A stretch of 60,665 bases of DNA from Candidatus Iainarchaeum sp. (GCA_028714535.1 JAQTME010000007.1:1-60665); one strand, 5' to 3'. Counted from the stretch's first letter, positions 24,282 to 32,948 are shown. Notes: generated by a model not told the origin, from the sequence alone. Program-made: numbers and translations.

Positions 24282-25850
24282 ATGAAACTTTCCTACATGC
24301 TCTCCAAGGAGATAGCGCGCAAGATGATTCTTGTGCATCCGCCTGAGCCACGCAAGGAACTGCTCCTGTCCCAGCCTTCCGAGGGCGTCTACATAGGCAA
24401 GACGCGCTTCCTCAGGACGCCGGTCTTCTGGGACCCGTCCAAGCTCATCAACCCGCACCTGGCCATCATCGGCATAACCGGGTCGGGCAAGTCCTACACG
24501 GTCAAGACCTTCCTCACCCGCGCGTCGCTCATCTGGAACACGAACGCCATAATCCTGGACTGGGTGGGCGAGTACGAGAAATGGGTGAAGCAGGCGGGCG
24601 GGCGCGTCATAAACCTCGCCAAGGAGCGCCTGAACATACTGGACCTGGTCGGCCTCCCCAAGAGGAGCAGGATAAAGCAGATAATCTCGGCATTGGAAAT
24701 CCTGGTCGACCTCAAGAGCTACCCGAACGAGCGCGACGAGATAGAGGAGGCGCTCGAAATAGTATACGACGCCGACAGGAGCAGCAAGAAGCCCGGGATG
24801 GAGGAGGTCGTGCGGGCGCTTGAAAAAAAGAAAAAGGGCGGGAAGCTCAGGCGCTCCGATGCCGTGGCCGAGATCAGGCATCTCACCAGGAGCGACGGCA
24901 AGAAGCCCACGCTCGTGGACGTCGTCAGGCAATTGGAGAAGACCGGCAAGAAGAAGGCGGCGCGCCTCCTGAAGCGCTTCACGGTCGAAGGCACGGACTT
25001 CTTCGCCGGTTCGTCTACGCTCGACATAAAGAAACTGACAAGCAGCGGCCTGGTGTGCATAGACCTGCACGGCCTGCCGTCAGAGGAGATGCGGAGCCTC
25101 GCAGGCCTCACGATACTGCAGTACATCAAGGAGCTCATGCGCGCCGAGGGCATGAAGGAGGACAACCGGGAGGTCCGCCTGTTCGTCGTGCTGGACGAAG
25201 CATGGAAGATTGCCCAGGACGAGCGCAGCGACGTCATAGCCATAGTCCGCGAGGGCAGGAAATACAACTTCTCGCTCGTCATCGCGACCCAGAACCCGAC
25301 CGACATGCACAAGACAATATTCAGCAACATCGGCACCGTCTTCGTCCTGAGGCTCATCCTGAAGGAGTTCCGCGACTACGTGAGGAACTCCATAGGGTAT
25401 TCGACCTTCATAGACAACGAGATATCCAGGTTCGGCGTCGGCGACGCTGCGGTGAACATGATTTTCGCAGAGCGGCAGTCAAAGGTCATGACGTTCCTAA
25501 TGGACAAGATAGACGGCGAGGAGCCGCTCCTCAAATACACGATACGGGGTGGAGACATGAACATAGAGGTAGAACGCGAGCAATTCGTCCGTATGCTCTA
25601 CGAGCTCGGCCTCAACGAGGGCCAGGTCAGCCTGCTCAAGGCCGAGTTCGAGAAGGGCGACGGGGTGCTGGACGGCGAGCAGCTGGTCGCGGTCCTGGAG
25701 AAGTTCGGCTATGCGAAGCCGTCGGTGATATCCTTCCTCAGGCAGCTGGGGATAGACGACAAGAACCTCATCAAGGTCTTCTCGCTGGTCAAGATGCGGA
25801 AGGCGACAAAAGGCGTTGTGAACGTCGTTCTGGATGATGGACATGACTGA
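24282..25850 (+). CDS. VirB4/HerA-type secretion or DNA-translocation ATPase
   Basis: The 522-residue protein starts with a short strand region (GVYIGKTRFLRTPVFWDP), then Walker A GITGSGKSYT near residue 66 and AIILDWVGEYEKWV. A helical insertion occupies about 130-240. The Walker B region is LFVVLDEAWKIAQDERS near 305, followed by IVREGRKYNFSLVIATQNPTDM, the motif of VirB4/TraG/HerA hexamers with the catalytic Gln. The last 130 residues are a helical tail. VirB4 proteins normally carry a 200-residue N-terminal domain, which is missing here; the protein encoded at 18397 could supply it. These ATPases power secretion, conjugation or DNA pumping at the membrane. Companions are an overlapping coiled-coil gene and a 60-residue gene. 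HerA for DNA end resection is the main alternative, but no NurA gene is present. Confidence 0.82.
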   Translation: MKLSYMLSKEIARKMILVHPPEPRKELLLSQPSEGVYIGKTRFLRTPVFWDPSKLINPHLAIIGITGSGKSYTVKTFLTRASLIWNTNAIILDWVGEYEKWVKQAGGRVINLAKERLNILDLVGLPKRSRIKQIISALEILVDLKSYPNERDEIEEALEIVYDADRSSKKPGMEEVVRALEKKKKGGKLRRSDAVAEIRHLTRSDGKKPTLVDVVRQLEKTGKKKAARLLKRFTVEGTDFFAGSSTLDIKKLTSSGLVCIDLHGLPSEEMRSLAGLTILQYIKELMRAEGMKEDNREVRLFVVLDEAWKIAQDERSDVIAIVREGRKYNFSLVIATQNPTDMHKTIFSNIGTVFVLRLILKEFRDYVRNSIGYSTFIDNEISRFGVGDAAVNMIFAERQSKVMTFLMDKIDGEEPLLKYTIRGGDMNIEVEREQFVRMLYELGLNEGQVSLLKAEFEKGDGVLDGEQLVAVLEKFGYAKPSVISFLRQLGIDDKNLIKVFSLVKMRKATKGVVNVVLDDGHD

Positions 25851-26547
25851 AGAGAAGATTGTTGTAGCCGCGGCGCAGCAGAAACCGCTCAAGGCCCTCG
25901 CGGCGCTCCTGGGAGGGCTCGGTTTCACGAAGATATCGTATTCCAACAAGACGCTCACGGTCGAGAAGATGAAGGGCCAGGACATCAAGGGGAAGCCATA
26001 TCTCGACTACCGCGTGGAGTTCAAGGCAGCGTCGGTGGAGCTGTCATACACCATACCGCCGAACAGGAGCAGGGTCGCACGGCTCCTTGAGCTGCTGCCC
26101 ACGTTCCTGAACATCCTCCAGGTGGCCGAGGACTATTACACGGTGAAGCCGTCCAGCATCTACGCGCAGATAAACCTCGTCCTCGGGGAGACGTCCAAGA
26201 TAATCGACCGCGATGCAGTGGAGTTCTCCACCCAGCTCACCGACACGCAGGCGCGGCACGCCGACCTGAACGCGAAATACGACGACCTGGTGCGCTCAAC
26301 AGAGGCGAACACGCGCATACTGCTCGAGTGCGAGCAGAAGAAGGACGAACTCGAGAAGAAGCTGGCAAGGCTGAGCGGCATGAGCGACGACATGCTCAAG
26401 GAGGCGCTCTACGCATGGATACGGTTGCACAACGGCTTCATCGACGTGAAGGAGTTCTCCAAGGCCAACGCTGTCGCGATAATGCGCGCAGAGGAGGGTC
26501 TCAACCTGCTCATACAGGAGGGCTACATACGGAGGCGGTTCGATTGA
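25843..26547 (+). CDS. Coiled-coil and winged-helix-like protein coupled to the ATPase
   Basis: The 234-residue protein (237 from ATG 25834) overlaps the ATPase stop by eight bases, so the two are translationally coupled. The N-terminal 130 residues are alpha/beta with strands such as KISYSNKTLTVEKM and YRVEFKAASVELSYTI. The middle is a coiled coil (HADLNAKYDDLVRS, then LLECEQKKDELEKKLARL). The end resembles a small winged-helix domain (LYAWIRLHNGFIDVKEFSKAN, EEGLNLLIQEGYIRRRFD). No catalytic motif is seen. It may be an adaptor of the ATPase. The family is not recognised. Confidence 0.65.
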   Translation: MTEEKIVVAAAQQKPLKALAALLGGLGFTKISYSNKTLTVEKMKGQDIKGKPYLDYRVEFKAASVELSYTIPPNRSRVARLLELLPTFLNILQVAEDYYTVKPSSIYAQINLVLGETSKIIDRDAVEFSTQLTDTQARHADLNAKYDDLVRSTEANTRILLECEQKKDELEKKLARLSGMSDDMLKEALYAWIRLHNGFIDVKEFSKANAVAIMRAEEGLNLLIQEGYIRRRFD

Positions 26548-26726
26548 AGAAACGGAGCGCCAAGGCCAGCCAGCCCGCAGAGAAGAAGCCAGAAGCCCCC
26601 ACCAGGACCGTATTCAGCTTCGAGCTGCTCAAGACATACCCTGAGGCCCGCTTCTTCATGATAAAGAAGCCCCTCAAGGGCTCCATGAAAGATACAGTCT
26701 TCGAACTTCTTGGCAATAAGCGGTGA
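26544..26726 (+). CDS. Small basic protein, 60 residues
   Basis: The TTG start at 26544 overlaps the previous stop, with GGAGGCGG eight bases before it. The N-terminal 22 residues are Lys, Ala and Pro rich and probably disordered. The rest (VFSFELLKTYPEARFFMIKK, then GSMKDTVFELLGNKR) could form one helix and a short strand. It sits between the ATPase-coupled gene and purD, four bases before the purD start. Too short to name; translation is supported by the start context and tight operon packing. Confidence 0.55.
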   Translation: MKKRSAKASQPAEKKPEAPTRTVFSFELLKTYPEARFFMIKKPLKGSMKDTVFELLGNKR

Positions 26727-26730
26727 GGAC

Positions 26731-28032
26731 ATGAAAGTACTGCTGGTAGGCAACGGCGCACGCGAGCACATAATAGCGGAAAAGCTCGCCGCCCACGCAG
26801 AACTCTATGCGGTGATGTCCAAAAGGAACCCTGCGATAGCGCGCCTGTGCAGGGAGAGCTGGCTGTGCGACATAGAGGACGCGGCGGCCGTGGCCGCGGC
26901 CATAAGGGGCAGGGGTTTCGACCTGGGCTTCGCAAGCCCTGACGCCACGCTCGCCGCGGGGGTGAGCGACGTGATGGAGAAGGCCGGCATGAAGGTCGCG
27001 TCGCCGTCAAAGGCCGCGTCAAGGATAGAATGGGACAAGTCGTTCATGCGCTCGCTGCTCTCAAGGCACCGCATAAAAGGCCAGCCAAGGCACGAAGTGG
27101 TGAAAACCGAATCTGATGCGCTCCGCGTCATAAGGGACTATGGCACGGTGGCAGTGAAGCCGCTCGGCCTCACCGGCGGCAAGGGGGTCAGGGTCAGCGG
27201 CGACCATTTCACGAAAATAGAGGACAAGGTGGCCTATGCCAAGTCCCTCATACTGAAGGACGGCAGCGTGCTCATAGAGGAGAAGCTCGTAGGCGAGGAA
27301 TTCACGCTCCAGGCGTTCTGCGACGGCTCAGCGATCGCCGCCATGCCCCCTGTGCAGGACCACAAGAGGGCGTTTGAACAGGATATCGGCCCAAATACGG
27401 GCGGCATGGGCAGCTATTCTTCAGGCGCCCTCCTCCCGTTCATGGAGGCACGCGACCTCGAGGAGGGAAAAGAAATCCTCCAGGGCGTCGTCAGGGCGAT
27501 GAAGGCCGAGGGGGCGCCGTTCCGCGGCGTCCTGTACGGCCAGTTCATGGCGACCGCAGACGGGCTCAAGGTCATAGAGTTCAACGCGAGGTTCGGAGAC
27601 CCTGAGGCGATGAACGTGCTTGCGCTCCTCGACGGTTCCTTGCCGGACATCCTCCTTTCCATGGCGGACGGAAAGCTCAAAGCGCCGCGCTTTTCAAGCG
27701 ACTGCACGGTGGTGAAATATCTGGTGCCGCAGGGCTACCCTGACAAGCCACTGAAGGATGCTGAGATTTCGGTCGATGCAGGCGCGGCAAAATCCATCGG
27801 CGCGTCGGTCTATTACGCATCTGTTTACGAGAAGGAAGGCAGGGTCTACACCTCGTCATCCCGCGCCATCGGGGTGCTCGGAAGGGCAAAGGCGCTCGAT
27901 GAGGCCGAGGCGATCGCGGAAAAGGCCTGCGGCTGCGTGAAAGGGCCGGTATGGCACCGCAGCGACATAGGCACGGCCGCCCTGGTGGGCAAGAGGATAG
28001 CGCACATGCGCTCCCTGCGAGGCAAACCATGA
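26731..28032 (+). CDS. purD: Phosphoribosylamine--glycine ligase
   Basis: The 433-residue protein starts VLLVGNGAREHIIAEKLA, the normal PurD N-terminus, with GGTGAGGAC before the ATG. ATP-grasp features follow: VAVKPLGLTGGKGVRV near residue 140, VLIEEKLVGEEFTLQAFCDG near 185, then QDHKRAFEQDIGPNTGGMGSYS and VIEFNARFGDPEAMNVL near 280, which hold the metal and phosphate ligands. It joins 5-phosphoribosylamine and glycine using ATP in purine synthesis. No other purine gene is in this window. It is translationally coupled (ATGA) to a secreted transglutaminase-like gene, an unusual pairing. Confidence 0.95.
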   Translation: MKVLLVGNGAREHIIAEKLAAHAELYAVMSKRNPAIARLCRESWLCDIEDAAAVAAAIRGRGFDLGFASPDATLAAGVSDVMEKAGMKVASPSKAASRIEWDKSFMRSLLSRHRIKGQPRHEVVKTESDALRVIRDYGTVAVKPLGLTGGKGVRVSGDHFTKIEDKVAYAKSLILKDGSVLIEEKLVGEEFTLQAFCDGSAIAAMPPVQDHKRAFEQDIGPNTGGMGSYSSGALLPFMEARDLEEGKEILQGVVRAMKAEGAPFRGVLYGQFMATADGLKVIEFNARFGDPEAMNVLALLDGSLPDILLSMADGKLKAPRFSSDCTVVKYLVPQGYPDKPLKDAEISVDAGAAKSIGASVYYASVYEKEGRVYTSSSRAIGVLGRAKALDEAEAIAEKACGCVKGPVWHRSDIGTAALVGKRIAHMRSLRGKP

Positions 28033-29240
28033 AAGCGAAACACCTGCTGCTGCTCATCCTGCTGCTCTCAGTGGCATTCTCAGCCTTCGGCTATTCGCGC
28101 ATAACGCTCGAGAGGACCTGGCTGATACACGCCAACGATGGCGACAGCCTTGACTTCCAGGGCGCCCTTGTGCTCAATAACAGCCACCAGCGCGTCATAG
28201 CGGTCACGGCAGGTCCTGGCGTTAAGCAGGAGCTTGGCGAAGGCGGCACCCTGAAGCTGCACTACAAGGGCAAGATGAACGGCAGTTCGATGTGGATCAA
28301 CGCCACGGCGATAGTCGACGTGGATTACGATACCTCGCTGCATTCAGACCCGCCGCTCCCTTCTGCGAACCGCTCGTTCACCAACCTCACCATGCCCGAC
28401 GCCGCCATAGAGGCCCAGGCGCGCACGCTCGCGCAGCAGAACTCCTCGCTTGCGACCATAAGGGACCTTGTCAACTGGGTCCACTCATCGATGAAATACG
28501 ACGTGAGCTACTGGGGCCAGGTCGTTCCGGCAAATGAGGTCTTCCGCGACAGGAGGGGCGTGTGCGTGGAGTACACCCACCTGCTGATATCCATGGCGCG
28601 CTCGCTCGGCTTCGACACGCGCTATGTGAGCGGCTATGTCTATTCCAACTCCTGGCAGCCGCATGCCTGGGCGGAGATATACGTCCCTGATTACGGCTGG
28701 CTCCCTGCAGACGCGACTTTCGGCCAGGTCGGCATGCTGGAAGGCACGCACCTCGCCATCGTGAAGGGCGACGACCAGGCTTCTGTTTATGACGTCCTGC
28801 TCTCGGACAACAACGCCACGCTGGAGGCACGCGATCAGGTGGTTTCCGGCTTCTTTTCCAACGACAGCAGGCAGGTGGAGGTCTCGCTCTATCCGGACAA
28901 CTACACCTATGTGGTGACGGTGGACATAGCCAACAAGAGGCCTGAATACGTGTTCGGCAGCTACGAGTTCCTCGCCGACAGCGCCTACGGCCAGCAGGAA
29001 ATCGGCATCCTCCTGCTCCAGCCGTATGAGACCGTCCGCCGCCAGTATCTCCTCAACAGCTCCCATTTCCAGGAAGGCTACACATATACCCTGCCTGTCT
29101 CGGCCGCCTTCAACGACGCCAGGGCTGAAAAGGCCGTCATAATCAGCAACCCGCGGCCCGCAGAGGCCGCGCAGCCGCAATGCGCCACGGCGCTGTTCCT
29201 CTTTTCGCTCGCCTCGGCAGCCCTGTTCAGGCGACGTTAA
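28029..29240 (+). CDS. Secreted transglutaminase-like protein with C-terminal anchor
   Basis: The 403-residue protein has a signal peptide (LLLLILLLSVAFSAFG). The first 130 mature residues are beta-rich. The transglutaminase-like core follows: LVNWVHSSMKYDVSYWG, then RRGVCVEYTHLLISMARSLG with the catalytic Cys near residue 178, SWQPHAWAEIYVPDYGWLPAD with His and Asp, completing a Cys-His-Asp triad. A C-terminal beta domain with sequons follows. The protein ends PQCATALFLFSLASAALFRRR, a Cys, a short hydrophobic helix and three Arg. This looks like an anchor or sorting signal. The core family includes proteases as well as cross-linkers; all catalytic residues are present. It acts outside the cell. 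Confidence 0.82.
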   Translation: MKAKHLLLLILLLSVAFSAFGYSRITLERTWLIHANDGDSLDFQGALVLNNSHQRVIAVTAGPGVKQELGEGGTLKLHYKGKMNGSSMWINATAIVDVDYDTSLHSDPPLPSANRSFTNLTMPDAAIEAQARTLAQQNSSLATIRDLVNWVHSSMKYDVSYWGQVVPANEVFRDRRGVCVEYTHLLISMARSLGFDTRYVSGYVYSNSWQPHAWAEIYVPDYGWLPADATFGQVGMLEGTHLAIVKGDDQASVYDVLLSDNNATLEARDQVVSGFFSNDSRQVEVSLYPDNYTYVVTVDIANKRPEYVFGSYEFLADSAYGQQEIGILLLQPYETVRRQYLLNSSHFQEGYTYTLPVSAAFNDARAEKAVIISNPRPAEAAQPQCATALFLFSLASAALFRRR

Positions 29241-29274
29241 TCTTCTTAAAAAGTCTTCCGTCTGAAACACACTC

Positions 29275-30348
29275 ATGGCAAAGCTCCACGTGGTGGGCGC
29301 GGGCCCGGCCGGTTCCATAGCCGCCCTCAGCGCCCTGCGCAACGGCGACGAGGTGGTCGTGTCGGAAGACCATCCGGTCGCCGGCATCCCCCAGAACTGC
29401 TCAGGCCTCTTCTCCATAGACGGGCTCGAGTCGCTCAGCCGCTTCGTGGACTACCGGAAGCACGTGATTAACCGCATCCACGGCGCTGACATATTCTTCG
29501 ACGGCTCGGCATTCTCGGTCAGGAGGAAATCGGCTGTCGCATGCGTCTGCGACAGGAGCGCCCTGGACCAGTCGCTTGCATCCAACGCCGAGCGCGAAGG
29601 CGCGCGCATAAACTACGGCGAGCGCGTCAACGGCCATTACCATTCGGACAGCATAATCGGCGCAGACGGGCCGCTCTCGCACGTGGCGCTCAGCCACGGG
29701 TTCCCGAAAATCCGCAGATACGCTGCCACGCTGCAGGCGAAGCTGCCCTACCGCTGCGACGACGCGCACGCGGTCCAGATGTTCCTTTCCAACGCGCGCT
29801 TCCCCGGCTTCTTCGCCTGGGTGGTGCCCCACGACGAATACACCGCCGAGTTCGGCGTTGGCGTGCAGCTGCCGCACCGTGCGCATGACGCCTGGCGCAG
29901 GCTATTGAAGCTCAAGGGCGTTTCCACCGGCGTTAGGCCCAGGGGCGCGGTGATCCCGCTGGAGGCGCGGCCGAAGACGGCCCTGCGTGCCGGCAGGCGC
30001 ACCGTCCTGCTCGCAGGCGACGCAGCAGGACAGGTGAAGTCCACCACCGGCGGCGGGGTGATATTCGGCGGCAACTGCGCTGCGCTGGCAGGGAAATACC
30101 ATTCCCAGCCCCTGCGCTACGAGCTGGAATGGAGGGCGCGCTACGGCGTGGACCTCGCATTTCACGGCATGCTCCACGGCTACCTCGCGACAAGGCGCGA
30201 CGGCGAGCTTTCCGCCCTCGGCATAAGGCTTAAGAAGATGAATTTCGATGTATATCTGTCTAATCATGGCCACATGGACAGGCCGACCAGGATGCTCCGG
30301 CCGGCGCTCGTGGCGCACATGGTGAAAAACATCACTGGGGTTGCTTGA
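29275..30348 (+). CDS. Geranylgeranyl reductase family flavoprotein
   Basis: The 357-residue protein starts LHVVGAGPAGSIAALSAL, the dinucleotide loop for FAD, then NCSGLFSIDGLES, a position where the GGR family has a conserved Cys-Ser-Gly. The middle has IIGADGPLSHVA and FPGFFAWVVPHDEYTAEFGVGV, like the family lipid-pocket motif Y-x-W-x-F-P. LLAGDAAGQVKSTTGGGVIFGG near residue 245 is the second FAD motif. The enzyme reduces the isoprenoid double bonds of archaeal lipid precursors at the membrane. The next gene makes the first glycerol-isoprenoid bond, so the pair covers two steps of archaeol synthesis. A predicted TATA-like run TTAATCTTCTTAAAA lies just upstream. Confidence 0.9.
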   Translation: MAKLHVVGAGPAGSIAALSALRNGDEVVVSEDHPVAGIPQNCSGLFSIDGLESLSRFVDYRKHVINRIHGADIFFDGSAFSVRRKSAVACVCDRSALDQSLASNAEREGARINYGERVNGHYHSDSIIGADGPLSHVALSHGFPKIRRYAATLQAKLPYRCDDAHAVQMFLSNARFPGFFAWVVPHDEYTAEFGVGVQLPHRAHDAWRRLLKLKGVSTGVRPRGAVIPLEARPKTALRAGRRTVLLAGDAAGQVKSTTGGGVIFGGNCAALAGKYHSQPLRYELEWRARYGVDLAFHGMLHGYLATRRDGELSALGIRLKKMNFDVYLSNHGHMDRPTRMLRPALVAHMVKNITGVA

Positions 30349-30349
30349 C

Positions 30350-31114
30350 ATGCAGGGCAAAACAGAGAAATACATACTCGGGGAGCTTTCAAGGAAGAAG
30401 GGGCTGCTTTTCGCCCTTATCGACCCGCTGGACTACAAGTCGCCGCAGGACGCGGTGAAGACCGCGAAGAACGCTGACGAGGCCGACGCGGACATAATCC
30501 TCATCGGCGGCAGCACAGGCGTGCAGGGCGAGGACCTGGACACGATCACGAAGATGATAAAGGAGAGCGTGTCCAAGCCTGTCGTGCTCTTCCCGGGCAA
30601 CATAGGCACGCTGACCAAGCACGCAGACGCGGTCTATTTCATGTCAATGCTCAACTCGCGGAACAGCTATTGGATAAGCGAGGCACAGATGCTCGCAGCG
30701 CCCATGGTGAAACGCTACGGCATAGAGCCGCTGCCGGTGGCCTACGTCGTCGTTGACCCAGGGGGGACGGTCGGCTGGGTGGGCGATGCGAAGCGCATCC
30801 CGCGCACAAAGCCGAAGATCGCCGCGGCGTTCGGCATGGCGGCCGAGTGCATGGGCTTCAGGTTCTTCATAACCGACGCCGGCAGCAACCCGGAACTCGG
30901 CCACATCCCGCTGGACATGGTCAGGGCGGTCCGTTCGTCAATATCAATCCCGTACATAGCCGCAGGCGGCATCCGCACGCCCGACGAGGCAAGGGCGGTC
31001 ATCAAGGCCGGCGCAGACATAATCCAGGTGGGCACGGCGTTCGAGCGCGAGGGCTCTGTCCAGAAGATACGGGACATGGTCAAGGCTGTACGCGAGGGTG
31101 CGAAATCCCGCTGA
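30350..31114 (+). CDS. Geranylgeranylglyceryl phosphate synthase
   Basis: The 254-residue TIM-barrel protein shows LLFALIDPLDYKS, ADIILIGGSTGVQ, VVLFPGNIGTLTKHADAVYFMSMLNSR (read in parts), AYVVVDPGGTVGWVG, and the phosphate-binding YIAAGGIRTPDEA and ADIIQVGTAFE near the C-terminus. These match the PcrB/GGGPS family in its long archaeal form. The enzyme links glycerol 1-phosphate to geranylgeranyl diphosphate, giving archaeal lipids their stereochemistry. ATG 30350 begins one base after the reductase stop, so the two genes form an operon; an in-frame TTG at 30341 is less likely. Confidence 0.95.
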   Translation: MQGKTEKYILGELSRKKGLLFALIDPLDYKSPQDAVKTAKNADEADADIILIGGSTGVQGEDLDTITKMIKESVSKPVVLFPGNIGTLTKHADAVYFMSMLNSRNSYWISEAQMLAAPMVKRYGIEPLPVAYVVVDPGGTVGWVGDAKRIPRTKPKIAAAFGMAAECMGFRFFITDAGSNPELGHIPLDMVRAVRSSISIPYIAAGGIRTPDEARAVIKAGADIIQVGTAFEREGSVQKIRDMVKAVREGAKSR

Positions 31115-31172
31115 CGTACCACCTTGCTTTTTATGCTTTTTGCCACATTTAGCTGTCCAAGAGGTGTATGCC

Positions 31173-31352
31173 ATGGCCGAACAGAAGTGTGTTATCCAGA
31201 AATCAGTGCCCCTGCCTAGAAAACCCGGGGTTCCGTATCTCACTGCAAATCCGAAGGAATTTGATTCTTCATCCAGGCACGTCCTACATTCCCTGGTGAA
31301 GAAAAAACCCCCGCCCGAACCAATTGAAGAAAACCACTGCTGGAGCCTCTGA
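31173..31352 (+). CDS. Small protein of unknown function, 59 residues
   Basis: ATG 31173 has GAGGTG six bases upstream. TTTTTATGC at 31127-31136 is a possible TATA box. The protein is polar with a Pro-rich end (KKKPPPEPIEENHCWSL) and two cysteines far apart. There is no membrane segment. Composition is less GC-rich than the neighbours. It could be a small regulator or an orphan. Translation is supported only by the start context. Confidence 0.45.
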   Translation: MAEQKCVIQKSVPLPRKPGVPYLTANPKEFDSSSRHVLHSLVKKKPPPEPIEENHCWSL

Positions 31353-31420
31353 GCCATACATTCTCGTTACCATACTCTTTTTATAACGTAACCCCCACTT
31401 TAAGCGTCAAGGTGGGTACA

Positions 31421-31624
31421 ATGGAACGGAAAGTGCACATAGTCAACAGGCCGGATACGAAGGGCACATGCATGAGCCGCCGCCCTCTTGGTGTGGGCAT
31501 CATCGGCGCAGGTGAATCTACCGCCCAAGAGCTGAGGCGGAACGCAGTCAGGCCGGTTCGCGGCGTTTTAGGTTCCCGTGAGCCTCTGGCAGAATCCAGA
31601 AGGACGGCGTGCTGGGACCTGTGA
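31421..31624 (+). CDS. Small Arg-rich protein of unknown function, 67 residues
   Basis: A TATA-like TTTTTATAA at 31377-31386 precedes GGTGGG and ATG 31421. The protein is basic (many Arg) with one Gly-rich stretch, PLGVGIIGAGES, that looks like a phosphate loop but lacks context. It ends five bases before the ankyrin gene, so the two are probably cotranscribed. No family is recognised. A short-gene false positive cannot be excluded. Confidence 0.4.
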   Translation: MERKVHIVNRPDTKGTCMSRRPLGVGIIGAGESTAQELRRNAVRPVRGVLGSREPLAESRRTACWDL

Positions 31625-31629
31625 ATGCC

Positions 31630-32037
31630 ATGGCGCATCATCGCGTTGCCACCAAGGCCGTGGCTCGGCCATCGAAAGCACCGGGAAACGCCCAGAAATC
31701 AGCCATTGAAAATACCGACGCGATGCTCTTGGACGCCGCGGCAAAAGGGGACGCGGCAAGGGTCCGCTCCTTCCTCCTGCACAGCGCCGCAGAAGTGGAC
31801 GTGCGCAATCGCAAGGGCGAAACCGCGCTCATATTGGCCGCTGCAGGCGGCCACATGGACGTCGTTCAAATCCTGAAGAACGTCCATGCAGACCCGTTTG
31901 CGATTGGCCAAGACAACCTTACGGCAAGAGGCCGGGCTGAAAAAGCAGGCCACTGCCGTGTCGCCAGCGCCCTGAAAGCGTATGAGGAGTTTTGTAAGAA
32001 GGAATTCGATGAATCAGAATATTTCAGTTCAGACTAA
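31630..32037 (+). CDS. Ankyrin-repeat protein
   Basis: The 135-residue protein has a disordered basic N-terminus of about 35 residues, then three ankyrin-type units. These are LLDAAAKGDAARVRSFLLHSA, VDVRNRKGETALILAAAGGHMDVVQIL (the classic N-x-x-GETAL-x-x-AA-x-x-GH pattern, read in parts) and a last degenerate one, TARGRAEKAGHCRVASALKAY. The C-terminus is acidic (KKEFDESEYFSSD). Ankyrin repeats bind other proteins. It has no membrane segment. Its stop overlaps by four bases the stop of the convergent cation transporter gene. Confidence 0.8.
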   Translation: MAHHRVATKAVARPSKAPGNAQKSAIENTDAMLLDAAAKGDAARVRSFLLHSAAEVDVRNRKGETALILAAAGGHMDVVQILKNVHADPFAIGQDNLTARGRAEKAGHCRVASALKAYEEFCKKEFDESEYFSSD

Positions 32038-32888
32038 TCCGGCTCTATGTGGATGTTGACCTCCTTCACTTCGGGCACTTCCCTGATTATCCTGGACTCT
32101 ATCTCGTGGGATATCCCGTGCGCGGCCTCAATCGGTGTGCCGTGCGGGAGGTGTATGTGCACGTCCACCAGTATCCTGCTGCCTGCTATGCGCGCGCGGA
32201 GCTTGTGGAACCGGGTTATGCGCTTCTCCGCGACGAGCACGCCCTTTATCCTCGCCATGGTCTCCCTGTCCGGGCTGAAGTCCATGAAGACCATGAACGA
32301 GCGGTAGAGCAGCTCGATGGATATGTAGAGCATGATGAGCGCGACCGCGATGGCTGCGAGCGGGTCGCCGAAGCCGTAGCCCAGCTTCACGAGCACTAGG
32401 CCTGCGAGCACCGAAACAGAGCTCAGCACGTCGGTGGTGAAGTGCGCGGAATCCGCCTCCAGGGCAGAGCTGCCTTCCCGCCTGGCTATCCTGCCAAGGT
32501 AGCGGGAGGTCAGGAACGTGACCGGGATGGACACGAGCATGAGCGCTATGCCCAGGAGCGGCTCATTGACTGCGACCGGCTCGGCCAGCTTCTGGTATGC
32601 CTCGTATATGACGACGAAAGATGTACCTGTTATGAGAAGCGCCTGCAGGGCAGACGACAGGTTCTCGAACTTCTCATGGCCGAAATGGTGCGTGTGGTCG
32701 CTGGGCTCCTCTGCCTTCCTTATGCCCAGGTATGCCAGCGCAGAGGCGACGAGGTCGAAAAGCGAATGTGCGCACTCGGCATACATGCTGATGCTGCCGG
32801 TTATGAATGCCACGACGAGCTTGCTTGCAAGCAGCCCCACGTTTACTGCTATGGAGACCGATGCCGCGCCCAGCTTCCCTCCTCCCAT
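32034..32888 (-). CDS. Cation diffusion facilitator (CDF) metal transporter
   Basis: The 284-residue protein has six membrane helices in the first 200 residues. The metal site is visible: SMYAECAHSLFDL in helix 2 (usual H/D-x-x-x-D) and ADSAHFTTDVLSS in helix 5 (H-x-x-x-D). HTHHFGHEKFENLS is the His-rich CDF signature between helices 2 and 3. The cytosolic C-terminal domain carries RARIAGSRILVDVHIHLPHGT and HEIESRIIREVPEVKEVNIHIEP, the metallochaperone-like fold. It exports Zn, Mn or Fe against protons. The start at 32888 is about 26 bases from a minus-strand TATA (GTTATTTATG); in-frame ATG 32909 lies too close to it. Confidence 0.9.
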   Translation of the reverse strand: MGGGKLGAASVSIAVNVGLLASKLVVAFITGSISMYAECAHSLFDLVASALAYLGIRKAEEPSDHTHHFGHEKFENLSSALQALLITGTSFVVIYEAYQKLAEPVAVNEPLLGIALMLVSIPVTFLTSRYLGRIARREGSSALEADSAHFTTDVLSSVSVLAGLVLVKLGYGFGDPLAAIAVALIMLYISIELLYRSFMVFMDFSPDRETMARIKGVLVAEKRITRFHKLRARIAGSRILVDVHIHLPHGTPIEAAHGISHEIESRIIREVPEVKEVNIHIEPD

Positions 32889-32908
32889 GCGTATCCCTTC
32901 AACCTGCA

Positions 32909-32921
32909 TGCATAAATAACT
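32909..32921. promoter_or_regulatory. Shared promoter element between CDF and pyrE
   Basis: GCATAAATAACTT offers a TATA box in both directions: about 26 bases to ATG 32888 on the minus strand, and about 30 bases to the GGTGG and ATG 32949 of pyrE on the plus strand. Confidence 0.4.
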
Positions 32922-32948
32922 TATCTGAATAGTTCCGCCGGTGGTAAA

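Noticed and set aside
24282-25850. HerA helicase of the HerA-NurA DNA end-resection pair
   Set aside because: No NurA, Mre11 or Rad50 gene is adjacent, and the neighbours are membrane and coiled-coil proteins; the VirB4-like reading fits the context better, though HerA is not excluded.
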